11,562 bases of DNA from assembly GCA_018064565.1 (NCBI GenBank), contig JAGHVA010000262.1, positions 1-11,562 on the forward strand. Reading direction: 5' to 3'. Below are positions 6,587 to 11,562 of this stretch, piece after piece. The notes beneath the pieces are model-generated. The model did not search any database. It was not told the origin of the DNA and saw only the letters and a program-made list of their open reading frames with translations. Position 1 is the stretch's first letter, and each line of letters begins with the position of its first letter. The translations under genes were made by a program, and so were the position numbers. The stretch comes from Candidatus Colimorpha onthohippi (GTDB lineage: Bacteria > Bacteroidota > Bacteroidia > Bacteroidales > P3).

Positions 6587-7726
6587 TTATTTGAATAACT
6601 TACCGGCAATAACCATGCGCTGTACCTCGCTGGTGCCTTCGTAGATTTCTGTAATCTTTGCGTCACGCATCATGCGCTCCACTGGATAGTCGCGGGTGTA
6701 ACCGTAACCACCATGAAACTGAACCGCCTTATTGGTAACCTCCATAGCGGTCTCGGCTGCGAAAAGTTTCGCCATAGCAGCCTCAGCGTTATACGGCAAA
6801 CCGTGGTCTTTGTTGTAATGCGCACGGCGCACCAGCATACGAGCAGCCTCTACCTTGGTGGCAAGGTCTGCCATCTGGAACTGCGTATTCTGAAACTGGC
6901 TAATGCTACGGCCAAACTGCTTGCGCTCTTTGGTATATTTCACCGTCTCGTCAATAGCACCCTGAGCTATTCCCAACGCCTGGGCGGCTATACCTATACG
7001 ACCACCGTCCAAAGTCTTCATGGCCAAGCCAAAGCCTTTGCCTATCTGCCCCAAGAGGTTATCTTTGGGAATACGGCAGTTTTCAAATATAAGTTCGGTA
7101 GTAGCACTACCACGAATACCCATCTTCTTCTCTTTCTTGCCTACATAAAAACCAGGAGTCGTCTTCTCAACGATAAAAGCACTGATGCCCTTGGTTCCGA
7201 GGCTCTTGTCGGTCATCGCTATGATGATAAACACATCTGCGTATGTTCCATTGGTGATGAATATCTTGCTGCCGTTAAGCACCCACTCATCGCCATCCAG
7301 CACCGCCGTGGTCTGCTGACCCGCTGCATCGGTACCCGCACCAGGTTCGGTCAACCCGAAGGCTCCAAGCCACTCTCCGCTGGCCAACTTAGGCAGATAC
7401 TTCATCTTCTGCTCTTCGGTGCCCGCCTCTAATATCGGAGCACAACACAACGAGGTATGCGCCGAGAGGATAACGCCCGTGGTAGCGCACACGCGCGACA
7501 ACTCCTCTACCGCCATTCCATACATGATATTGGTGCCACCAGCCCCACCATATTGGGTAGGTACGGGGATACCCATCAGACCTATTTTTGCCATTTTTTT
7601 GACCGTCTCCATCGGGAAACGCTCCTCCTCATCTACCTCAGCGGCAAGAGGCTTGACCTCTTTCTCCGCAAATTCACGGATCATCTGCAAAAAGAGATCG
7701 TCTTGTTTGGTTAAGCTAAAATCCAT
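6587..7726 (-). CDS. bcd: Short-chain (butyryl-CoA-type) acyl-CoA dehydrogenase
   Basis: The enzyme interconverts short acyl-CoA and trans-2-enoyl-CoA using FAD and passes electrons to or from ETF. The 379-residue protein has the full three-domain acyl-CoA dehydrogenase layout. Landmarks are the N-terminal helical domain (1-120), FGLTEPGAGTDAAG at 123-136 and WVLNGSKIFITNG at 148-160 in the β domain, and GIRGSATTELIFENC at 203-217. ERKQFGRSISQFQ follows at 267-279 and QFHGGYGYTRDYPVERMMRD at 336-355 in the flavin-contacting C-terminal domain. The catalytic base is expected to be Glu363 in IYEGTSE, the position used by short- and medium-chain enzymes. Size and motifs are close to butyryl-CoA dehydrogenases. 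With etfB and etfA directly downstream, this is a dedicated reduction or oxidation module. It starts 46 bp after ridA. Exact chain length and direction are inferred from the family. Confidence 0.95.
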   Translation of the reverse strand: MDFSLTKQDDLFLQMIREFAEKEVKPLAAEVDEEERFPMETVKKMAKIGLMGIPVPTQYGGAGGTNIMYGMAVEELSRVCATTGVILSAHTSLCCAPILEAGTEEQKMKYLPKLASGEWLGAFGLTEPGAGTDAAGQQTTAVLDGDEWVLNGSKIFITNGTYADVFIIIAMTDKSLGTKGISAFIVEKTTPGFYVGKKEKKMGIRGSATTELIFENCRIPKDNLLGQIGKGFGLAMKTLDGGRIGIAAQALGIAQGAIDETVKYTKERKQFGRSISQFQNTQFQMADLATKVEAARMLVRRAHYNKDHGLPYNAEAAMAKLFAAETAMEVTNKAVQFHGGYGYTRDYPVERMMRDAKITEIYEGTSEVQRMVIAGKLFK

Positions 7727-7772
7727 TATTTATGTTGCTTGTTATTGTTAAACCCTGTTTGAGACAACCTAT

Positions 7773-8156
7773 CTATTCGCCTTTTACTGCAATCGTCTCT
7801 ATCTCGACCATGGCGCCCATCGGCAACGCCTGCACAGCAAAAGCCGCACGCGCTGGACTGCCCGTTGGGTAATACTTGGCATACACCTCGTTCATAGGCT
7901 TAAAGTAATCCATAGTGGCAAGCAGACAGGTGCTCTTGACTACATCCGAATATGCAAATCCCGCCTCTTCCAAAATGGCACAAATATTTTTCATCACCTG
8001 CTCGGTCTGCGCGGTGATATCGCCATCTACAAGCTTGCCCGTAGCAGGGTCAATGGGCACCTGCCCCGATATATAAAGCGTGTTGCCCGCCAATATGGCT
8101 TGGCTGTAAGGCCCTATAGCAGCTGGTGCCTTAGGTGTGTTTATTATCTTTTTCAT
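7773..8156 (-). CDS. ridA: RidA family 2-iminobutanoate/2-iminopropanoate deaminase
   Basis: RidA hydrolyses reactive enamines and imines made by PLP enzymes such as threonine dehydratase to their 2-ketoacids, protecting other PLP enzymes. The 127-residue protein is of standard length (trimeric YjgF/YER057c fold). It keeps the residues expected in active members: Tyr17 in GPYSQA, Arg103 in GSPARAAF (the counterpart of Salmonella Arg105, which binds the substrate carboxylate) and the VEIE block at 117-120. YISGQVPIDP at 28-37 is the usual family signature. No signal peptide is present. It is the first gene of the minus-strand run leading into bcd-etfBA, separated by 46 bp. The upstream 200 bp hold a short tandem repeat and a candidate -7 box. 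Confidence 0.95.
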   Translation of the reverse strand: MKKIINTPKAPAAIGPYSQAILAGNTLYISGQVPIDPATGKLVDGDITAQTEQVMKNICAILEEAGFAYSDVVKSTCLLATMDYFKPMNEVYAKYYPTGSPARAAFAVQALPMGAMVEIETIAVKGE

Positions 8157-8203
8157 AAATGCAGTTTTTATTTATTTCTTATTATTTATCCTTACCATAT
8201 TGT

Positions 8204-8250
8204 CTATCGCCATCTATCGCCTCTATCGCTTTTATCGCCATCTATAACTC
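8204..8250. repeat. Imperfect tandem repeat of about 9-10 bp in the ridA leader
   Basis: Four copies of a unit with core TATCGC (plus strand) run head to tail: CTATCGCCAT, CTATCGCCT, CTATCGCTT and TTATCGCCAT, followed by a decayed CTATAACTCC. On the ridA strand the core reads GCGATA every 9-10 bp. It lies between the ridA start and the candidate ridA -7 box, so it would be transcribed in the ridA leader. Function is unknown; the near-helical spacing could suit a DNA-binding protein or allow slippage. Confidence 0.75.
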
Positions 8251-8290
8251 CCCTCATATACCACACCGAAGTCTACAAAAAACCGAATTG

Positions 8291-8298
8291 CAAAAATA
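8291..8298 (-). promoter_or_regulatory. Candidate -7 box for ridA-bcd-etfBA
   Basis: The complement reads TATTTTTG, a full match to TAnnTTTG. No clear TTTG lies 19-21 bp upstream. It would give a leader of about 130 nt before ridA. The surroundings are T-rich, so a chance match is plausible. Confidence 0.3.
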
Positions 8299-8339
8299 TG
8301 ATTTTTTTTTGAATTATGCACGCTTCGGATGTTTTTATG

Positions 8340-8347
8340 TACTTTTG
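8340..8347 (+). promoter_or_regulatory. Candidate -7 box for anmK
   Basis: TACTTTTG matches TAnnTTTG fully and sits 22 bp before ATG 8370. No good -33 box is seen. If used, transcription starts at about 8352-8355, after the in-frame ATG codons at 8316, 8337 and 8349, which supports ATG 8370 as the true anmK start with a very short leader. Confidence 0.5.
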
Positions 8348-8369
8348 CATGCCGAAAAAATATCTGGTT

Positions 8370-9467
8370 ATGGCTATTTATCACATTATCGGATTGATGT
8401 CGGGCACCTCGTTGGACGGGCTTGACATCGCCTTGTGCCGCTTTGAAACCTCACAAGTCAATGTCCAAAGTCCTGAAACTGGCATCTGTTTCAGTTTGCT
8501 TCATGCCGCCACTGTACCTTATCCCGACGAGTGGCAACACCGCCTGGCCAGACTGCCCCAGGCATCAGCACTCGATTACGCATTGGCAGATGTAGAATTG
8601 GGTAAATGGATGGGACTGCAGGTGGCAAATTTCGTCAGCCAACTGCCATTTGAGCCTCCCCATGAGATGGTGGTCGCCTCGCACGGCCATACGATATTCC
8701 ATCAGCCGCAATCAGGGCTAACAGCACAGATAGGCAAAGGCGACTGCATCGCAGCCGCCTGCGGACTACCTGTAGTGTGCGATTTCCGGAGTCTCGATGT
8801 GGCTCTGGGCGGACAAGGCGCACCGCTGGTACCCATCGGCGACCAGCTGCTGTTTGGCAACTATGACGCTTGCCTCAATTTAGGCGGCTTTTCTAATATC
8901 TCTTTCCGATGCGGATTGGCTTTTGACATCTCTCCTTGCAACATAGTGCTCAACAGCCTTGCCTACCAGTTAGGCTACGACTACGACCCCGACGGCTCCC
9001 TGGCTAAGCAGGGGCAGATTATCGACCCACTGCTGCCGGCTCTCAACAAGCTACCTTTCTATAGGCAAGCGGCTCCCAAAAGTCTGGGCAGAGAGTGGGT
9101 TGACCAGCTATTCATGCCAGTGGTGCAGCAGTTCAGCACCTACGACACGCACAGCCTGCTCCGCACCGTCACCGAACATATCGCTACACAAATCGCACAT
9201 GCCATCTCGACCCATCGCACCACACCTCAGCCCATCCAGCTACTCGCCACTGGAGGTGGCGCTCTGAATCAGTTCTTGATAGAGCGCATCAAGAGCCTTT
9301 CTGCCAGCACCCATGTCACCATTCCCGACACCAATGTCATCAACTACAAGGAGGCCATTATCTTCGCCCTGTTAGGTCTGCTTCGACTCATAGGCCAACC
9401 CAACTGCCTAAAGCGCGTAACTGGTGCCCAAACCGACTGCTGCGGCGGACACCTCATCAGCCGCTAA
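8370..9467 (+). CDS. anmK: Anhydro-N-acetylmuramic acid kinase (AnmK-like)
   Basis: AnmK phosphorylates and opens 1,6-anhydro-MurNAc released during cell-wall turnover to MurNAc-6-phosphate, feeding peptidoglycan recycling. The 365-residue product has the ASKHA-fold kinase motifs: GLMSGTSLDGLD at 8-19 (ATP loop), SHGHTIFHQP at 104-113, DFRSLDVALGGQGAPLVPIG at 138-157 (substrate and catalytic region), NLGGFSNIS at 170-178 and ATGGGALNQFLIERI at 293-307. The E. coli enzyme is 369 residues. The usual DTGPGN block reads DISPCN here (186-191), a change I believe is seen in other Bacteroidota members. Earlier in-frame ATGs would add up to 18 residues, but they precede or overlap the candidate promoter. 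The gene stands alone, divergent from ridA. Confidence 0.93.
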   Translation: MAIYHIIGLMSGTSLDGLDIALCRFETSQVNVQSPETGICFSLLHAATVPYPDEWQHRLARLPQASALDYALADVELGKWMGLQVANFVSQLPFEPPHEMVVASHGHTIFHQPQSGLTAQIGKGDCIAAACGLPVVCDFRSLDVALGGQGAPLVPIGDQLLFGNYDACLNLGGFSNISFRCGLAFDISPCNIVLNSLAYQLGYDYDPDGSLAKQGQIIDPLLPALNKLPFYRQAAPKSLGREWVDQLFMPVVQQFSTYDTHSLLRTVTEHIATQIAHAISTHRTTPQPIQLLATGGGALNQFLIERIKSLSASTHVTIPDTNVINYKEAIIFALLGLLRLIGQPNCLKRVTGAQTDCCGGHLISR

Positions 9468-9536
9468 CACCCTGCCTGCTACGATAATAGCCAATACCAC
9501 CATCTACCCCTGCCTGTCTTAACCTATCACCTATCT

Positions 9537-9562
9537 ACCCCAAGCCTATATCGCTTCGGGGT
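9537..9562 (+). terminator. Hairpin downstream of anmK, possible terminator
   Basis: ACCCCAAGC and GCTT-c-GGGGT form a 9-bp stem with one bulged C around a 7-base loop, about 70 bp after the anmK stop. No T run follows, so it is not a classic intrinsic terminator. The rest of 9468-9624 is C-rich with CTATC/CTACC words and shows nothing else I can name. Confidence 0.4.
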
Positions 9563-9624
9563 TGCTGCGCCCGTACTTTCTGTCTAAAAACACAGCATTT
9601 CACATCACTTACTGCAAATTGACA

Positions 9625-9655
9625 TTTGTTTGACACAAAATACTCCGTACATTTG
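9625..9655 (+). promoter_or_regulatory. Near-consensus Bacteroidota promoter for the WYL regulator
   Basis: TTTG at 9625-9628, a 19-bp spacer, and TACATTTG at 9648-9655 match the primary-sigma consensus exactly. Transcription should begin at about 9660-9663, giving a leader of about 40 nt before ATG 9702. This rules against the longer in-frame start at 9630, which lies within the promoter itself. Confidence 0.75.
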
Positions 9656-9701
9656 TATCCGATATGCAATAAGACACCAATACTTAACAATCTGTAATTC
9701 A

Positions 9702-10610
9702 ATGAAAAACCTAAAAAGAAAAGATTATTTAGATAGGTTAGAACAGCTTTTGGATATATTAAAAGAAAATGAAACTCAGAGCATAACGGACATCGCCACC
9801 ATTTTTAATGTCAACAACCGCACGGTTTATCGCATGATTTACAGTTTGGAGCAGCAAGGCTATATGGTGGACTCTGGGCGAGGATATCCACGGCTAATTG
9901 CACGTCATTCTGAATTGGACGATGACATTACCACATTTACACAGCAAGAGCAAGCCACATTGCAGGAGGTTATCATGACGTTGATGCAAAACGACCCTTG
10001 TATGAAAGGGCTTGAAGGTCCGCTGGGCGATAAGTTACGATCCGTAGTGATGCCCTATTTTATGTGCAACAAGCATCAACTGAGATGTGTAAGCAAGATA
10101 AACGAGGGGATGCAGAATCACAAACAAGTCGTACTGTGCGGCTACCGTTCGAGTCATAGCGGAACCATATCAAACCGCACAGTTGAGCCAGTTCAGTGGT
10201 CGCCAAACTACAGGCAGGTTTATGCTTTTGATACCGATCGGCACGAGATGCGCTGCTTTGTAATCAATAGGATAGCGAGCGTGAATGTAACCCCAAAGTC
10301 ATGGCAGTTTGGCAAGCAGCATGTCAAGATGGAATGCGACTGCTTTTGGATGACAGGCACTCCAATAGAGGTAGATTTACACCTCGACATGCTGGCACTC
10401 AATCTGCTTCACGAAGAGTACCCGCTCAGCACAAACTATAAGATATATGAAAACCCCACCCCAAACTGTGAGCTCCCCTATCGGGTACGGATGACTGTGC
10501 GCAGCCTCTTAGGTGTAAACCGCTTCGTAAAAGGGTTGGAACTACATGCCAAACTAATAGAACTCCCACGCACAGCACTCACCTCGCACCCCAACGTGCC
10601 AACTGAATAG
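9702..10610 (+). CDS. HTH-WYL transcriptional regulator
   Basis: The 302-residue protein has an N-terminal DeoR-like winged helix-turn-helix (about 8-67; recognition region NVNNRTVYRMIYSLEQQGY at 36-54). A Gln-rich linker region follows, then a WYL-type ligand-sensing domain (about 138-200). The WYL core is recognisable from RTVEPVQWSPNYRQVYAFD (159-177) followed by FVINRI (186-191), although the name-giving Trp-Tyr-Leu triplet is replaced by YRQVYAFD. I believe such variants are common in Bacteroidota. A C-terminal WCX-like extension follows, with YRVRMTV at 260-266. WYL regulators sense ligands, and some bind nucleic acids or control CRISPR or other defence loci. This gene ends 311 bp before cas9 on the same strand, with the tracrRNA transcribed toward its 3' end. 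Regulation of the CRISPR locus is inference from proximity. The earlier in-frame start at 9630 is rejected because it overlaps the promoter. Confidence 0.85.
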   Translation: MKNLKRKDYLDRLEQLLDILKENETQSITDIATIFNVNNRTVYRMIYSLEQQGYMVDSGRGYPRLIARHSELDDDITTFTQQEQATLQEVIMTLMQNDPCMKGLEGPLGDKLRSVVMPYFMCNKHQLRCVSKINEGMQNHKQVVLCGYRSSHSGTISNRTVEPVQWSPNYRQVYAFDTDRHEMRCFVINRIASVNVTPKSWQFGKQHVKMECDCFWMTGTPIEVDLHLDMLALNLLHEEYPLSTNYKIYENPTPNCELPYRVRMTVRSLLGVNRFVKGLELHAKLIELPRTALTSHPNVPTE

Positions 10611-10688
10611 CAATCATCGCTTAATTCAAAACAGAATTCAAAGTAACAAAACTACTTCTTTTCAACCATGATAAAACGATTTCAACAC

Positions 10689-10719
10689 AAAAAAAAACTT
10701 CCCGTTGAAGGACGAGAAG
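10689..10719 (-). terminator. Rho-independent terminator of the tracrRNA
   Basis: On the minus strand CTTCTCG (10719-10713) pairs with CGGGAAG (10704-10698) around the 8-base loop TCCTTCAA, with one G·U pair. Nine T follow immediately (10697-10689). The plus strand lacks a T run after this stem, so it acts only on minus-strand transcription. Confidence 0.85.
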
Positions 10720-10775
10720 CAAACCTAAATGTTTACACAACGGAATAATCCTTATTGTGAATTGCTAAAAATTAT
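10689..10775 (-). ncRNA. tracrRNA of a type II-C CRISPR-Cas9 system
   Basis: Read on the minus strand, the transcript should start near 10775 and end at the T9 run, about 87 nt. Its parts in order are: an anti-repeat, ATTTTTAGCAATTCACAAT (about 10772-10754), and a nexus AAGGATTATTCCG (10753-10741) very like the AAGGCTAGTCCG nexus of the S. pyogenes tracrRNA. Next come TTGTG, which can alternatively pair with CACAA, and a second hairpin TAAAC-ATTTAG-GTTTG (10735-10720). The terminator hairpin closes the RNA. The RNA pairs with the crRNA repeat and is bound by Cas9, with RNase III as the usual processing enzyme. A matching promoter lies directly upstream, and cas9 begins 145 bp away on the other strand. 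The anti-repeat implies a CRISPR repeat beginning about RTTGTGAATTGCT, consistent with the GTTGTGATTTGCTTT-type repeats I recall from Bacteroidota II-C arrays. No array is in the window. The exact 5' end is predicted only. Confidence 0.85.
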
Positions 10776-10779
10776 GCTG

Positions 10780-10811
10780 CAAAGATAATATCATTTTTAA
10801 TACCTACCAAA
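10780..10811 (-). promoter_or_regulatory. tracrRNA promoter
   Basis: On the minus strand TTTG (10811-10808), a 20-bp spacer and TATCTTTG (10787-10780) match the Bacteroidota consensus fully. The predicted start about 5 nt downstream falls just before the anti-repeat. Confidence 0.8.
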
Positions 10812-10826
10812 TATTTTTTGAAATTG

Positions 10827-10856
10827 CTTGATTTATAAACAAAAAATATATCTTTG
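10827..10856 (+). promoter_or_regulatory. cas9 promoter
   Basis: TATCTTTG at 10849-10856 is a perfect -7 box. The upstream box is weak: CTTG at 10827-10830 with an 18-bp spacer, or ATTG at 10823-10826 with 22 bp. Transcription would begin near 10862, leaving an A-rich leader of about 58 nt before the cas9 ATG. The 10-mer TATCTTTGCA is shared, inverted, with the tracrRNA promoter. Confidence 0.65.
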
Positions 10857-10920
10857 CACACTGATTTTACAGCAACTGGAACCTAAAAAGAAGCAAAAAA
10901 ATCAAAAAAACAACTGATAT

Positions 10921-11562
10921 ATGAAACGTATTTTAGGATTAGACCTCGGTACCACAAGCATCGGATGGGCTTACGTCAACGAAGCCGAAACCGACCAAGA
11001 GCAGTCAAGCATCGTCAAACTGGGCGTTCGCGTAAACCCGCTTACTGTTGATGAACAAAACGATTTTGAAAAAGGCAAGAGCATTACTACCAATGCCACC
11101 CGAACGTTGAAACGCTCGGCTCGGCGAGGCCTACAACGCTACAAACTGCGCCGAACCTATTTGATTCAGTGCCTGAAAGAACACGGTATCATACAAGACG
11201 ATACAATACTGAACGAGTCTGGCAATGCCACTACCTTTGCTACCTATCGTTTGCGTGCCAAAGCGGTTTGCGAAGAGGTAAGCCTTGCCGATTTGGCTCG
11301 CATACTGCTGATGATCAACAAAAAACGTGGCTACAAGAGTTCACGAAAAGCGCAAAACGGCGAAGACGGTCAGCTCATCGATGGCATGGAGATAGCCAAG
11401 CAATTGTATAACAGGAATATTACACCTGGTCAGCTGCTCTATGAGAAATCATGTGCTGGCAACAAATCTAAGCCAGACTTCTACCGGTCTGACCTGTTAG
11501 ACGAATATAAGCGTGTGTGGCAGTTTCAGCAAAATTTTTATCCTGACATCCTTACCAATGAA
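10921..11562 (+). CDS. cas9: Cas9 endonuclease, type II-C (5' part, cut by window end)
   Basis: Cas9 is the RNA-guided DNA endonuclease of type II CRISPR systems. The 214 visible codons start with the RuvC-I motif ILGLDLGTTSIGWA, with catalytic Asp8 (SpCas9 Asp10 equivalent). An insert with KLGVRVNPLTVDEQNDFEKG (33-52) follows, then the arginine-rich bridge helix RTLKRSARRGLQRYKLRR (61-78). The start of the recognition lobe includes LARILLMINKKRGYKSSRKA (125-144). The KLGVRVNP and FEKGK wording fits the large Cas9 proteins of Bacteroidota (about 1,400 or more residues), so roughly 85% of the gene lies outside. No stop interrupts the frame and both visible functional motifs are intact. The ATG follows an A-rich leader without a Shine-Dalgarno site. 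Subtype II-C is inferred from lineage style and needs cas1-cas2 without csn2 or cas4 downstream. Confidence 0.95.
   Translation, partial: MKRILGLDLGTTSIGWAYVNEAETDQEQSSIVKLGVRVNPLTVDEQNDFEKGKSITTNATRTLKRSARRGLQRYKLRRTYLIQCLKEHGIIQDDTILNESGNATTFATYRLRAKAVCEEVSLADLARILLMINKKRGYKSSRKAQNGEDGQLIDGMEIAKQLYNRNITPGQLLYEKSCAGNKSKPDFYRSDLLDEYKRVWQFQQNFYPDILTNE

Noticed and set aside
6568..6666. A 33-residue N-terminal extension of EtfB.
   Set aside because: It runs into the dehydrogenase gene; the EtfB family starts at MKIVVCIKQ (6567).
10621..10645. AATTC-aaaaca-GAATT hairpin after the WYL gene.
   Set aside because: Five A/T-rich pairs and no T run; too weak to call a terminator.
10754..10796. Plus-strand sequence looks like a single CRISPR repeat (RTTGTGAATTGCT...).
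   Set aside because: Only one copy is present, and the adjacent minus-strand promoter, nexus, hairpins and T9 terminator show it is the tracrRNA anti-repeat.
10813..10880. Possible degenerate repeat overlapping the cas9 promoter (TTGAAATTGCTTG ... TATCTTTG ... AACTGGAACC).
   Set aside because: The words resemble parts of a Bacteroidota repeat but spacing and order do not align; the AT-rich promoter explains them better.
11169..11411. An 80-codon open frame inside the cas9 5' region.
   Set aside because: It is an out-of-frame shadow; the cas9 frame carries RuvC-I and bridge-helix motifs throughout.

Overview
The window looks like chromosomal DNA from the Bacteroidales (phylum Bacteroidota). 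Four things point there. Several genes are preceded by the Bacteroidota -7 box TAnnTTTG, twice with a TTTG -33 box at 19-20 bp. Shine-Dalgarno sites are lacking and starts sit behind A/T-rich leaders. Two lipoproteins carry a Cys-Ser-Lys-Asp-(Glu/Asp) surface-export signal. The last gene is a Bacteroidota-style type II-C cas9. The species cannot be named from the sequence.

Layout. (a) 1-857, plus strand: the tail of an unidentified gene, overlapping by 4 bp a GNA1162/DUF799-like lipoprotein. (b) 977-3055, plus strand: a tight three-gene run of comB-like 2-phosphosulfolactate phosphatase, PAP2-family phosphatase and TrmO tRNA methyltransferase. It ends at a strong bidirectional terminator built on a 26-bp perfect palindrome. 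(c) 8156-3127, minus strand: ridA, butyryl-CoA-type acyl-CoA dehydrogenase, etfB, etfA, two predicted surface lipoproteins and a 21-residue mini-ORF coupled by TAATG, all head to tail with gaps of 74 bp or less. (d) 8370-9467, plus strand: anmK, divergent from ridA. (e) 9702-10610, plus strand: an HTH-WYL transcriptional regulator with a near-consensus promoter. (f) 10611-10920: no protein gene, but a minus-strand tracrRNA with its own promoter and rho-independent terminator, and a divergent cas9 promoter. (g) 10921-end, plus strand: the first 214 codons of cas9, cut by the window edge.

How the parts work together. The right end is the leading edge of a type II-C CRISPR-Cas locus. The tracrRNA (about 87 nt) and cas9 are transcribed divergently from promoters sharing the 10-mer TATCTTTGCA in inverted orientation. 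The anti-repeat lets the 5' end of the unseen CRISPR repeat be predicted (about RTTGTGAATTGCT). A WYL-domain regulator lies immediately upstream; WYL proteins have been linked to CRISPR control elsewhere, so it is a candidate local regulator, but that is inference. The middle block is a short-chain acyl-CoA reduction module (dehydrogenase plus its electron-transfer flavoprotein) with RidA for detoxifying reactive enamines. The rest is housekeeping: tRNA modification, lipid or pyrophosphate phosphatase, and cell-wall sugar recycling.
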